A stretch of DNA of 64,000 bases from Symbiodinium natans (GCA_905221605.1 CAJNDS010000050.1:180973-244972), one strand, 5' to 3'; positions 53,455-63,930 are shown, numbered from the stretch's first letter. Translations and numbers: made by a program. The notes: a model not told the origin generated them from the sequence alone.

Positions 53455-55927
53455 ATGTTTCCGGGCCACAAGCCACGTGTCGACTGGAGCCCCACTCCTA
53501 GTCGAAAGAAGCCCAGGCTACCTAATAGTGGGGATTTAAGCCCTAACCCGCCCTCCCCAGCCTCCCTGCCGGGACTCTCGATCGATCTCCTTTCCGAGAT
53601 CGAGCCCGACCTCGACCCGATCGAGGACTGGGACCCACAACAAGCTCCCTCAAGCACTGGACCCGATCCCATCGAGGACTGGTCCCCAGAAAATGAGGCT
53701 TCATCGCACGCTTGCCCCCCCGCAGCAAGTCAGCACGCCTGGGCCGGCCTCCGACTCCTCTCCCTCCTGGGAGGTGCTCGGGGCGGAATCGGTCATTCCG
53801 GGTTTTCAGCCCTGCACAAGGGCCGCCATCTCAGTCGCAAATTTGTCCCAGCAGCTGCCCAAGCCGGTGCCTGAAATGCGTGGAAGACGCCCGGTGCAAG
53901 CACCGCATAGCACAGCCTCCCTACTCCTGCCCCTGTCCGCCTGGCCCCAGCCACTGTGCAAGTCCCCACGCTCGGGGCCCGTTCCGAAACACACTGTTCA
54001 CACGCTTGGAGGCCCAGCTCCTCCCACATGCCCCAAGAAATTTCAGACATGCTGGCATGCCACGGCTCCCCAAGCCCCCCCCTAAGCCTGCTCCCGCTAG
54101 TGCCTACCTGAATAAGCCTAAGCCTCTACCGGCTCAGCCACCGGCAACGCCTAACCCCGCCAGCTCCTCTACGCCGGAAATCGAAGCACCATCGAAGCGC
54201 CAAGAGCCAATCGTTCACCAACAACGTTTGGGGCCACCTCGCCTTCAAACGATGCTTGCCAAAGAAGATGCTCGCAAACTAGAGTGCAACCGAATTTGGC
54301 TGCTCCTCCTGGACAAGCTGAACACCAGCTCCCTCTGGACTGAGACGACCCAATCTCTCACGCCTGAAAGACTTCGGGTCCGAGCCATCTCAGCCTACGC
54401 CGCCTCCAGCCTCGAGGCCTACCTGTCCAGATGCACCAGATTCTTAGACTTTCTGCAGGCACACAACATAGCCTTTTCAACGCTATCCCTGGTGGAGCTC
54501 GCCGACTACCTCGAGGCCGCCTTCGCCTCCCTTGCCCAAGACAGGGACGTGTGCCAAATCTCGCCCAAGACAACCCTTAAAGCCCTGTCTTGGCTATCGC
54601 GCATGGCTCAGGTGCAACACCTGCTGGAGCTACTCAGCAATCCACTCATTTCAACCTACAGAATCGACACTAAGCCCAGAGATCGCAAAGAAGCCCTGCC
54701 CATTCCCATGGCATGCATCGTGTCATGGGAACGCCTCGTTTGCAAATCGTCCACCGGTACCCAAATGGTCCTACTGCTAGGAGCCTTCCTTTTGGCCTAC
54801 CACGCATGCCTACGATTCGGCGACCTACAACGCATTCGCCTAAGCAGCCTCAGCCTGACAACGCAGGCCCTCCGTGGAATTTGTTGGACGACCAAAACCT
54901 CCAGGTCGGGACAACCTTTCGCAGTAACCCTGACCGGCATATCAGGAAGAGGGCCTTCGACCTCGTGGTGCCTAGCCTACCTCACACGCCTACACGCCTC
55001 TTGGCTCGCAACGGAACGTTTCTGGGGCTCTTCATCCGAACCGGATTTCATGCTGCCCATCCTGCCGAATTGGGCCAACCCATCTCAAGCCGGGGTTGCA
55101 TTCCAATCGCCCATGTCCTACACCCAGGCTTTGCCAGCACTGCGCTCTGCGCTGCAGCTCCACGAAGAAGCCTCGCCAGGCGCCCTCGACGCCCAGGAAG
55201 CACTCAACTTCACCCTACACGGCCTCAAAGTGGGGCTCCTTAGCCCAGCCAAGCAACTCAGGCTGCCTGCCGACCCGCGCCGGAAGGCGGGCCATTACAA
55301 GGTCAGCTCCGAGTTGTACGGGAGGGACGACACAATCGACAGCCTATGGGTACAGGCCTCGGTGGCCCACAATGTTTCCACAGGCTGGAGGCCCACTCGC
55401 CCAATAGCCCGCGGGGGACAAGCCCCCACCATTGAGCCCAGTTTTCAGGTGCCGCCGGGCCCTGTGCCTAAATCGATGACAATCAGTCACATGCTGCCCA
55501 TCATTCCCAGATTCATGTACGCACGTGAGTTTGAGACCCAGACCGCCATCGATGACGACGCCAACGAGCCCTCCTCGCCTCACCCTCCAGGTCCAGCGGG
55601 GAACAATCAGCCTCAAAAGATGCCTCCGATGAGTCCACCCTGGACGAAGACTCATACTCCTCCAGTGAGGAAGACAGCCCACACAAAGCCCCACAGCCTC
55701 GCCACCCCAAAGCCCCCCTGGACCCGGCCACGGCAATCGTCGCCAATGGACACTGGGGGGCAGTACATCTGGCCCATCCGATCTCAGACACTCACTGGCG
55801 CACCGCCTGTGGGATAGTCATGGGGGACGCCGGGGTCATAATGCCTGAGCCTGACCCAGCCAGGATGTGCCGCCACAAAGCCTGCCGCCTTGCCCTGGAC
55901 GCCTTCCAGAGCCTGCCTTCAGAGTAA
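53455..55927 (+). CDS. tyrosine recombinase (frameshifted)
   Basis: Likely ATG 53455. The frame shifts at a C7 run (53716-53722) and near 55600, ending at TAA 55925-55927 after an acidic Ser tail. Core from about 54280: helical SAM-like domain (SSLEAYLSRCTRFLDFLQAH), then catalytic elements: Arg in HACLRFGDLQRI (~54810), H in LHGLKVGLLS (~55220, with Lys at the usual second Arg), H/R in RRKAGHYK (~55285), and Tyr in SELYGRDD (~55315). It would cut and rejoin the circular intermediate with the target. Pro- and Cys-rich N-terminal extension of about 190 residues contains CLKC, CKH and CPCPP. RHKHY-type active sites (Lys for Arg II) occur in Crypton/DIRS-like recombinases. The final joined product is about 820 aa. 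Confidence 0.72.
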
Positions 55928-56076
55928 AACAGGAACGGCCCGCAGTGCATCCATGTTGAGCCAACCCCCTTCCCCCCCGAACCCTCTTGCCTGCCCGCCC
56001 AGGTGCACGCCTACACCGCAGCCGTTGAGACTCTCTCGAGATCACCGCGTACCCCCGCTCCTCTTTCTTCCACGCC

Positions 56077-57329
56077 ATGGACTGCCCAGACGCCTTCCGA
56101 GACTTGCTCAAGGAGTGTCGGGTACACGCCTCGCTGTGCAGCGCCATCTCGGATGGCGGGTACCAGTCCATGTCGGACTTTGCCTGGGCCTTCCCGTGTG
56201 TGGAAGCCCTCAATCCCTTCATACACGCCCTGCCTGAGGCAGTCACACAAGAACTCGGCCCAGGAGGCCTAGACTCCTCTGTGGAGATCGCCCGCCTACG
56301 ACGCGCCCTGGACAACTGCCACAAGCTGGTCCAGCGGGGGGACGCCCAAGTGCCCACGCCAAACACAACCCAACTGCCTACGCCCATCATGCCTTCGCAG
56401 CCTTCACAGTGGATGGAGCACCTGCCACCACGCCTAACCCAAGACATAGTCCAGGATATGGTGGACAAATTCAAGGCAAATTACCCAGGCGAACTGCTAG
56501 ATCAAGACAGTATGCCCAGCATCCGCCTACTCAGCCTTGTGCACCACAGCCTAAAGCCCGGGGAGAAGATCCGTTGGATCCCTTGGCAATTTCGCCTATC
56601 CGCCCGCCAATACCAGGAGCACAGGAAGCCAAGACTGCCAAGCCCTTACGCACAGAAGCCCAAATCATTGCCTCTGCCTTCTTTGATGAAACCCCAGAGC
56701 ATATGCGCCTGGCGGCAGCCTGGCTAGACAGGATCCAAACTGTCTTCCGCAACGCCTGGGCCCTCTGTGGGGCCGCACACCTGCACAACCTGAAGGCCCT
56801 TGACAAAAAGGTCAAGGAGCTTTGCCTGCACCAACCGGATGCACAGCTAGGCCTAAGAACGCCCACAACCGCCGAGCTCATCTCTGCCGACAGGAAAATA
56901 TGGGCCTCGCTGTCGGAACTGGTCGCACAATCATGGAGCCTTGATGACGCCCTACATGAGATCACCTCCATCAGGAATGATCTCTCTAGCCTACTGCAGC
57001 TACGCCCAAAGATGCAGCCCGACAAAGGTCAGCCCAAGGGCCAAGGCAAGAACGCCGACAGTCCCAACAAGCGCAAATCGCCCAACACGCCCCCCCCGCC
57101 TCCCAAGGTAGACAAGGGAGCAGAGAGACCGCCTAAGAAGGGGAAGGGGAAAGGGAAGATTACAAATCTTCCGTCCAACTGGGTTGCCGTGCACAAGGGA
57201 CAGACCATTTGCCGCCGCTATCAAAACGGCCAATGCCAACTCAAGGAGTGCAAGTTCGCCCACGTGTGTGCAGTTCGAGGGTGTGCCCAAAAGCACCCCG
57301 CCAATGAGCACGGCAAGCCCAGGACCTGA
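56077..57329 (+). CDS. gag-like protein with CCCH zinc finger (frameshifted)
   Basis: ATG 56077 (MDCPDAFRDLLKEC). The frame shifts near 56633, where WIPWQFRLSARQYQEHRKPR leads into TAKPLRTEAQIIASAFFDETPEHM, and ends at TGA 57327-57329, about 417 aa. Helical capsid-like centre, then a basic KGKGK stretch, then CRRYQNGQCQLKECKFAH (C-x7-C-x4-C-x3-H) followed by a second Cys/His set (CAVRGCAQKHPANEH), typical of RNA-binding CCCH fingers. The frame beyond the TGA stays open into the methyltransferase-RT ORF. Confidence 0.6.
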
Positions 57330-60300
57330 AACAGTCCGGGCCTCGCACCCCCAGTGGCGGGCCCGGACCGTCCCCGACAACTGGGACCACCACTCCCCAT
57401 GCCGGACCCGCAGCTCCCGCCCACGTCGGAAGCCTCGGCCCTTCGGGCTCCCAGCCCCCAGCTGCCTCAGGCCAAGGACCAATCGCCTGCCAAGCCTGCA
57501 GCCGACATGTCCCTGAGGCCACACAGCATACCGCCTACCCAGCACACAGCTCTCGCAGTGCCCGACAGCCTCCGCACGACAGAGGCCAGACCTCGCACAG
57601 CCTTCTTTCCGAACATTACCTGGAAACGTCCTGCAGATACCTCGCAAACTGCGGGCAGCAGACCTCACGACAATCCGCCCACACAGGCACGCAAGTTACT
57701 GGACCTATTCGCAGGAAAGTCCACGCCCATCTCAGCCGCCGCCAGCCTGCAATCCATACCGCGCTGGGAGCCCATCGACATTGCGATAAATGCCCAACAT
57801 GACATCCTGCAGGATGCTTTCTTTCACCGCCTACTGGTCGGGTTCTATCGGCCTCCTGGTGGCCGCACCTCCGTGTCGCGACTACTCCATCCTCAAACTG
57901 GCGCCCGGGGGCCCACCCCCTTGCCGATCTCCAGAGCACATGGACGGCCTACCGTCCAACTCGCCCAAACTCCAGCATCGAGCCCTTGAAAGCAAAACCA
58001 TACACCTGAGGTGCCATGAGCTTTGCCGCGCTGTTGCGGCATCGGGGGGCATCTGGGTTTTGGAAAACCCGCCCACAAGCATGGCCTGGCTAGAGCCCTC
58101 CTGCCAACAACTGCTTCAGTCAGCATCGGCCCATGTCGTGCACGTCGATGCCTGCACACACGGATGCATGTGGTCCAAAGCTTGGGCTTTTGCCTCCAAC
58201 AGCCCGCACATACAGCCCTTACAGTCCTCATGCAGGCACACCTTCCAGCACGCGTCAATCAGAGGCAAGAGGGACCAAGCAGGCAATTTCATTAGCTCGC
58301 AAACAGCCGAGTATCCAGCATCTCTGGCACAAGCCCTTCTGGGCTGTTTTGGCTTCCTCTGGCCCCAACCAGGCGGGCCGGCAGAAGCAATACCGGACTC
58401 CCCGCCGCCTCAGACGCACATGGCATCGAGTGGCCCGAAAGCCCCGATCTGCAACGGAGCTGGCCTACGCAGTTGCGCAGACTGCTCAATGCCCAGTCAC
58501 AAAGCCAGCCCGCTGAAGCCTCTGTCGTCGGTGCTCCAGAAGTGGTGTCTGGATGGGGACAGATACAAGCGCATCACTGCACACCTCGCACAGGGGAAAC
58601 CCGAACACCCCGTCTCAGAGACGGAGCAAGAGGCCCTCATGGAAGAAGTAGCCTTGGCCCTGCACATGCACCCCTCCGTGGCATGCCAGACAGAGGAGGG
58701 ACAGCCCTTCCGCCTCTCGTTGCTTGCCCATCTTGCACAGCTCACGGCCGACATAGACCGACACCTTCCCTCAATCCTCCAGGAGGGAGTGCCCACGGGC
58801 ATCTTCGAGCCCATTCCTAGCAGCCATCAGTGGCCCTCCGTGGATGGGGGGCATCCACTGGACAGGTGCCTAAAGGAGTGTGACTCCAACTGGAAGAACG
58901 CCGAAGCCCAACCCGGCCTACTCCAGCAGCTCATTGACGAGGAGATAGCCCAGGGGTGGGTAGCCGAAGTCCACGGAGGCGAAGCCGCCGCACGCCTACG
59001 TGGCCCAAGGGCATAGCCATCGGCAAGCTCAACGTTGTGCAGGCCGAGGGCAAGGACCCCAGAATGGTCCTAGACAGCTCAATTTGCAACGTAAACCCAC
59101 TGTGCACATTGCCTGAACGCGTCTGCTTGCCCACATCTGCAGACGTTAGGGCCTCCTTCAAGCCCAAAGACCCTAAACACGCCTCCCAAGGAGCCGCCCT
59201 AGACTTTAAAGCCGCCCACAAAAGGGTCAAGGTCAAGCCCTCAGACCAAGGACTATTGCTCTTCCGACACGCCAATCGCCTTTTCGCCTATGTGGTGTGC
59301 CATTTTGGCGCTCGCTTCTCAGCCTACTGGTGGCAGAGGGTTGGAGCCCTGCTTCTGCGCTTGCTGCACCACGTACTAGCCCATGAGCCTCACAAAGCCT
59401 GGCTCTACGTCGATGACTTACTGCTGTGCCTCCTCAGACATAAGGCCCCGGAGCAGCTAGCCCTCACAGTGGCTTTCCTCACAATCATCGGTGCCCCGAT
59501 CAGCTGGAAGAAAGCGGCCTTCGGCGACCAGCTCGTATGGTGTGGTTGGAAGTTCTGCTTCGCCACAGAATCCGTATGCCTAGCACAGCCCAAGCTAGAT
59601 AAACTGCGCGCCCAGCTACTCAGCCTCCTGGAGCATAAGCGCGTCCCCCGGAAAGAGCTCGAATCCTGCCTCGGCCTACTGATGTGGGCAACCAGCGTAA
59701 GCTCTCACCTGCGCTGCTTCGCCGCTCCGCTTTATGCGGACTTGCATAGCCCGCCTGGGACCCAATACCCTATCCCACCCCGCAGCTGGTCACAATTCCT
59801 TTGGTGCCTAGACTCCCAGTGCCGAGTCACGAAAGATGCCTCATACCTACAACTGCCCATCAAAGCCAAGGTGATAGAGGTCAAAGGGAAGCCAGTGTCG
59901 TCAAAAACGGATATTTGGCCCATCCCAGCTGCCGACAAGACTGTATGGGTGCGCATCGCTGACCCAAACGCACAGGAAATCACTCTACGCAATGACAGCA
60001 AAGCCGCTCTGCACTGGCTGGCCCAGTGCTTCACCCACGAATTCCGCATGCCACTGGCTCAGCCGCCCCTGCTGCCATGCCTCTCAGCCGCAGACGCCAT
60101 GGCGGACGGCACTCAAGTTGGGATCGGGGGTTGGTTATGCACATCAAGCCAGACCTTCTGGTTCGCACAACAGTGGTCCATAACAGAGCTTCGCGCCCAC
60201 TGGCCTTTCCTCACGAAGGATGCCCAGCAATACATAGCCTGCTTCGAAACAATCGCCCAGTGGGTTCAAATACAGATGGCATACGCGGCCACCGGTTGCT

Positions 60301-60638
60301 CCAGCCTCCGCTTTTGCCTGCCCACCCTCAGCGACAACAGCCCCACACAAGCTTCAGTCAATAAGCTGTTTACCACAGCCCTTTTCCTGCAGAAGGTAGC
60401 CTCCTGGGCTCACGCCAAAGGTCTGAGCCTAGAAGTCGGTCATATTCCGGGCGTTAAAAACACGGACGCGGACGACCTCAGCCGAAACCGCCTACAGAAG
60501 TTCGCAAGCACGACCAAATCCCATAGATTCCACGTCCATCTGCACGACCTGGCTCGGTCGGAACACGAGGTCAGCCTATGGCCCTCGGACGCCAATTGGA
60601 GCACTGGCCTAGTGCAGGTCTCAGCACATACAGCCTAG
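57330..60638 (+). CDS. C5-methyltransferase-like / reverse transcriptase / RNase H polyprotein (frameshifted)
   Basis: Same frame as the gag-like ORF after its TGA. Pro-rich start, then LLDLFAGKSTPIS (motif I position, ~57690), shift near 57840, then APPCRDYS (Pro-Cys motif IV, ~57865) and VLENPPTS (motif VI, ~58055): a C5-methyltransferase domain. A Cys/His-containing linker leads to the RT. A shift near 59005 joins AAARLR to PKGIAIGKLNVV. RT: motif A-like ALDFKAAHKRVKV (~59205), YVDDLLL (~59405), thumb-like LAQPKLDKL. RNase H: DAMADGTQVGIGGW (~60100), E in ITELRA, SDNSPTQASVNK (~60333) and HIPGVKNTDADDLSR (~60440). Ends TAG 60638. RNase H with DxxG..GIGG and HIPG..N..AD.LSR is DIRS/LTR type. 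Confidence 0.75.
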
Positions 60639-60720
60639 TGCCCCAGGCACCAGCCAGACCGCCCGCGGTGGGGGTAGAGAGGCCTAATGCATTCACCGGT
60701 CTGCCCTGGGCCCCTGAAGT

Positions 60721-60918
60721 GGGGGTTTGATGGCCTTACATGCTCGTGGGATCTTGCCCAGCCTTTCCCACGAAGCATTTCACTCTTTCGCCCAGAGCAG
60801 CACCGCTGAAAACAGGAGAGCGAGTCGTTGATACCCTAACCCACTCCCTTTCGGGATATAGGGCTAGGGTTGGACTCCTCTCCCCAACTAGGGTTAGGTC
60901 ATGCAGTGCTTGTTGGGA
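60721..60918 (+). repeat. split direct repeat B1
   Basis: 198 bp starting GGGGGTTTGATGG, matching B2 at 61232-61429 (constant offset 511). Includes a TTTCGGGATATAGGGCTAGGGTTGG and CTAGGGTTAGGTC segment with telomere-like motifs and a possible small hairpin (GTTGG/CCAAC). Confidence 0.93.
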
Positions 60919-60922
60919 GAAC

Positions 60923-61071
60923 GCTTCGGGTTTTTGGTTCCCGTGTGTTTTCCCACGAGTGAATCATGCACCGTAATTTGCCATACGCCTAAACAAGCCT
61001 TGCACAGCTGGAGCATCTCCGGCTCTCAGCTGGCCTTGACCTAACCCCTAGGTGGGGCCTTCTGCTTTTCG
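60923..61071 (+). repeat. split direct repeat A2
   Basis: 149 bp, second copy of A1. It abuts B1 through GAAC (60919-60922). It is followed by a 160-bp spacer with two copies of GCCTCCCAAAGTGGAGTAGCCT (near 61138 and 61175), which separates A2 from B2; in canonical Ngaro elements these are adjacent. Confidence 0.93.
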
Positions 61072-61231
61072 CCCACCCACCACTGCCCTTGCGCACTCAA
61101 AGCATACCAACCAAAGCCTGGATCCGGCCGGATCCCGCCTCCCAAAGTGGAGTAGCCTTTCAGAAATGCCCATTTGCCTCCCAAAGTGGAGTAGCCTCAG
61201 TCCCGCCTCGGGACTTCATCTCACCTCAACA

Positions 61232-61429
61232 GGGGGTTTGATGGCCTTACATGCTCGTGGGATCTTGCCCAGCCTTTCCCACGAAGCATTTCACTCTTTC
61301 GCCCAGAGCAGCACCGCTGAAAACAGGAGAGCGAGTCGTTGATACCCTAACCCACTCCCTTTCGGGATATAGGGCTAGGGTTGGACTCCTCTCCCCAACT
61401 AGGGTTAGGTCATGCAGTGCTTGTTGGGA
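61232..61429 (+). repeat. split direct repeat B2
   Basis: 198 bp, second copy of B1, ending GTTGGGA directly before GAAC 61430-61433 and the resumed LINE sequence AGTTGAGAATGG. Confidence 0.93.
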
Positions 61430-61433
61430 GAAC

Positions 61434-62300
61434 AGTTGAGAATGGAGAGGCGCACGCTTGGAGAGACACAGCATCCAAACGGCTCGCCGAGCCCGCTGCA
61501 GAGAAGTAGGAAAAGGCGCGGAGGAGGGGATGGCGGGAGCGGAATGCATCAAACAAGCCGCTACTCTGCAGATGGGCTGCTACTGAAGCCGGCCGACACG
61601 CGTAGGACCCACACCAGCTGTCAAGGTCTTTATTGCAGAAGGAGTTGAGGTCGCCTCCTACAATAAGCTGTTGCTGGCGGTGCAGGGAGAAGGCAAGTTG
61701 GTCATCGATAAACTGCTTTAAATCAGTTTCTTCCTTGACCTGGGGAGGAAGTGAAGCCTGGGAGGCAGGCGCCCGTGGGTCCAGAGAGCCCGACTACGCG
61801 GATGTGAAGCCCTTGGGAGCTGCAAAGAGTGGCTGCAAGGGCGCGGCCGGCTGAATCCCTCGCGATGTCTGTCCACTGACCGGAGTAAGAGGACTTGACT
61901 GCCAACGCAACTCCAACGTGCGAGAGGGCGCTACCTGCGTGAGGGGCCCCATGGCTGATGGCATGGAAGCCGGCAGAACGTAACCCCTTGCACGCTTGGA
62001 CATGTTGCGCGTCAGAACAAAGGGCAGTCTCCGACATAATGCCAATGTCTGCACCGAGATTCAGTAGGCCCTCAGTAGGCCCTGACCTTGCCAAAGCCCC
62101 CACTGGAAGCGGTCTCTACCACCACTACCACATTGAATGCAGGCGAGACGGGTGACGTGAGAGCCCCGGCAGGAGACGTCATCTCCAACACACTGAGCAG
62201 CGAAGTGTGGGAGGGAGAGGTGCTGGCCGACCTGCACCGAGGTTCTCTGGGAAGGTGCAGCGGTTTGAGGGTCCTCATCTGATGAGGATGACCCGGAGAG
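61434..62300 (-). pseudogene. LINE ORF2 fragment: EEP endonuclease N-terminal half
   Basis: Minus strand from about 62055: GIMSETALCSDAQHV (glutamate-containing active site), AISHGAPHAGS, ARDSAGRALAATLCS, then after frame changes QLIVGGDLNSF (catalytic Asp-Leu-Asn, 61639-61675), GLFDAFRSRHP, ASRLDAVSLQACASPFST up to the YR-element boundary. This is the first three quarters of an APE-type endonuclease. Several frame interruptions, so inactive. The upstream part (62072-62896 minus) is open but low complexity. Confidence 0.65.
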
Positions 62301-62362
62301 GCACAAGTCATCCAAGAGGTCCATTGCCGCCGCAAGGCGAAGGAGAACGGGCTTGAACCGAC

Positions 62363-62476
<114 letters not shown>

Positions 62477-63922
62477 GAATTTATTCGAAATTCCCCCCTC
62501 GGGTCTTGTGGTTTTTGCTGCGGGGGGGGCTGCGCTTTCCCTGGAGTCAAGACCCCGGGGGGCGGCACTAACGAGGCTCTTGCATCGGACGAGCACCCGG
62601 CTCCCGCTCCCTCCCCCGTGACCACAAGAGCGACAGTGCCTCCTCCTCCTTTTTTTTTTTCTTGTCCACTGGGCTGGTTCCCCTTCTCTTGCGCCGCTTC
62701 TGGGCTCTAGCCGCTTGCCTGCCGCTGCAGCCATGCCTCTCTTCCCTCCATCTCTTCGCCGCTGGTGCAACAGGTCGACATTCTTCTTCAACTCCTTTTG
62801 GGCCGCTCCATTCTGGATTCGGGCGAGCCCCTTCCCGAAGCCCTCGCAGCTGTCTCTTGCGACCTCCAGTTCTCCGGTGTGGAGCCTGCTTCCCACGGCT
62901 GGACCGTAACCACACTGCTTCAGGGCATGGCCGAGAGCTTTGTCTTCTGGTGGACTAGCGGTCTTATCCGCGCAGCCAAGTACTGCCTGCCCACAAACTG
63001 GCAGGAGGCTCTGCCGGGCATTTACCTCATTTGCTGCTTTGGTTCATCGTCCTTCGCGGAGGCACCGAACACCGATATCAGTGGTGCGTGTGCCGCGCGC
63101 CACGTCCCGCGGGGTGTGTGCGCAGTAGTCCACGTCCCTAGGGGAGGGGTGCGTGCGATTCTTGCCACGTCCCGCGGAGTGCGTGCGCAGTGTGCCACGT
63201 TCCTCCTAGGACTGAGGTTGGGCTGCTCGGTGTGGGCTTTGTGTTGCTGCTTTTTCGTCCTTTTTTTCTTTTTGCTTGTGGGGGGGTGCGTCAGTTTCTC
63301 GCTGGCCGCTCCGCTTGCGATCGCGGCTTCCTCCCTCGCTTCCCCCCCTCCCCCCCCCCCTCCCCCCTCCCCCTCCCCCCTCCCCCCCCCCCTTCCCCCC
63401 CCCCACCCGCCCCACCCCCCCCCCCTCTCCCAACCAACCCCCCCTCGTCGCGGGTTGGGTTGGTTCCCTTTTTCCTCAATCTCTTGCTTTGCAATTGAGA
63501 GTCATTTCTGCAGTGCTTCCTGCAGCGTCCCGACTGCAGCTTGTCAGGCGCTTACAATCCGGGTCAGTAGGGGTTGCCATCGCCGCTATGGCCCTCTCAG
63601 AAGACTCTTCTGGACCCGCTCCATCCAGGGCTCCAGCGGATGGGCGCCCGAGGACTCGTCGTCCTCTCACGGTCTTCTCGTCCCGGGCCGCCTCGCCTTC
63701 ACCATGATCCGCGGGGCCCGCTGGGCCGGCTTTTGCTCTTCTGCCTGCAGCACCTGTAGCTCCAGCGTCTGAGGTCCACACTCTTAGCTTTTGGGACTTT
63801 GCGCTCCCTTTCTGCTTAGGGTTTTTGTAGTTGGAGCTTTCGTGGCTTCGCACGGTCGGAAAAGTTGCCTCTTGCGGGGGTTTGGGTCGCGGCAAGTCTC
63901 TTGAGCTGCTTCGGCCGGTCGC
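62477..63922. other. low-complexity DNA, no supported gene
   Basis: Contains a poly-pyrimidine C-rich tract (about 63343-63440), short repeats of CCACGTCCC(G/T)(C/A)GG near 63100-63190, and an open + frame (62765-63772) whose sequence has no recognised domain and whose second half is the C-rich tract. An exon cannot be excluded. Confidence 0.5.
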
Positions 63923-63927
63923 CCTCT

Positions 63928-63930
63928 CTT

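Larger units (their letters stand above)
48765..61433 (+). mobile_element. tyrosine-recombinase retroelement (DIRS/Ngaro/PAT class) with split direct repeats
   Basis: 12.7 kb. Terminal organisation A1 (48769-48917) - ORFs - B1 (60721-60918) - A2 (60923-61071) - spacer - B2 (61232-61429) is the split-direct-repeat structure of PAT/Ngaro-type DIRS-order elements, which integrate as a circle through a tyrosine recombinase. GAAC stands at the left end (48765-48768), the B1/A2 joint (60919-60922) and the right end (61430-61433), fitting recombination of a circle joint with a GAAC target. ORFs in order: coiled-coil protein, Cys-rich protein, Pro-rich/Cys-rich protein, tyrosine recombinase, CCCH gag-like protein, C5-methyltransferase-RT-RNase H polyprotein. 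Size and recombinase-before-RT order are unusual. It lies antisense inside a LINE. Confidence 0.88.
47184..62300 (-). mobile_element. LINE-type non-LTR retrotransposon, interrupted by a YR retroelement
   Basis: The minus strand carries the two halves of one APE-like endonuclease (EEP) domain 12.7 kb apart. The right half (61434-62300) has SETALCSD and IVGGDLNSF (catalytic GGDLN) and FDAFRSRHP and ASRLDAV. The left half (48768 down to 47422) starts with LWQWDRRSDHEPVV, the SDH motif that normally follows ASRLD by about 25-40 residues. The tyrosine-recombinase element 48769-61429 separates them. No RT domain is visible downstream in the left half, which ends near 47184 at a dispersed repeat, so the LINE is broken at its 3' end too. 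Confidence 0.82.

Noticed and set aside
62765-63772. 335-codon plus frame
   Set aside because: Second half is poly-C translated as proline; the first 100 codons have no motif. An exon cannot be excluded but is not supported.
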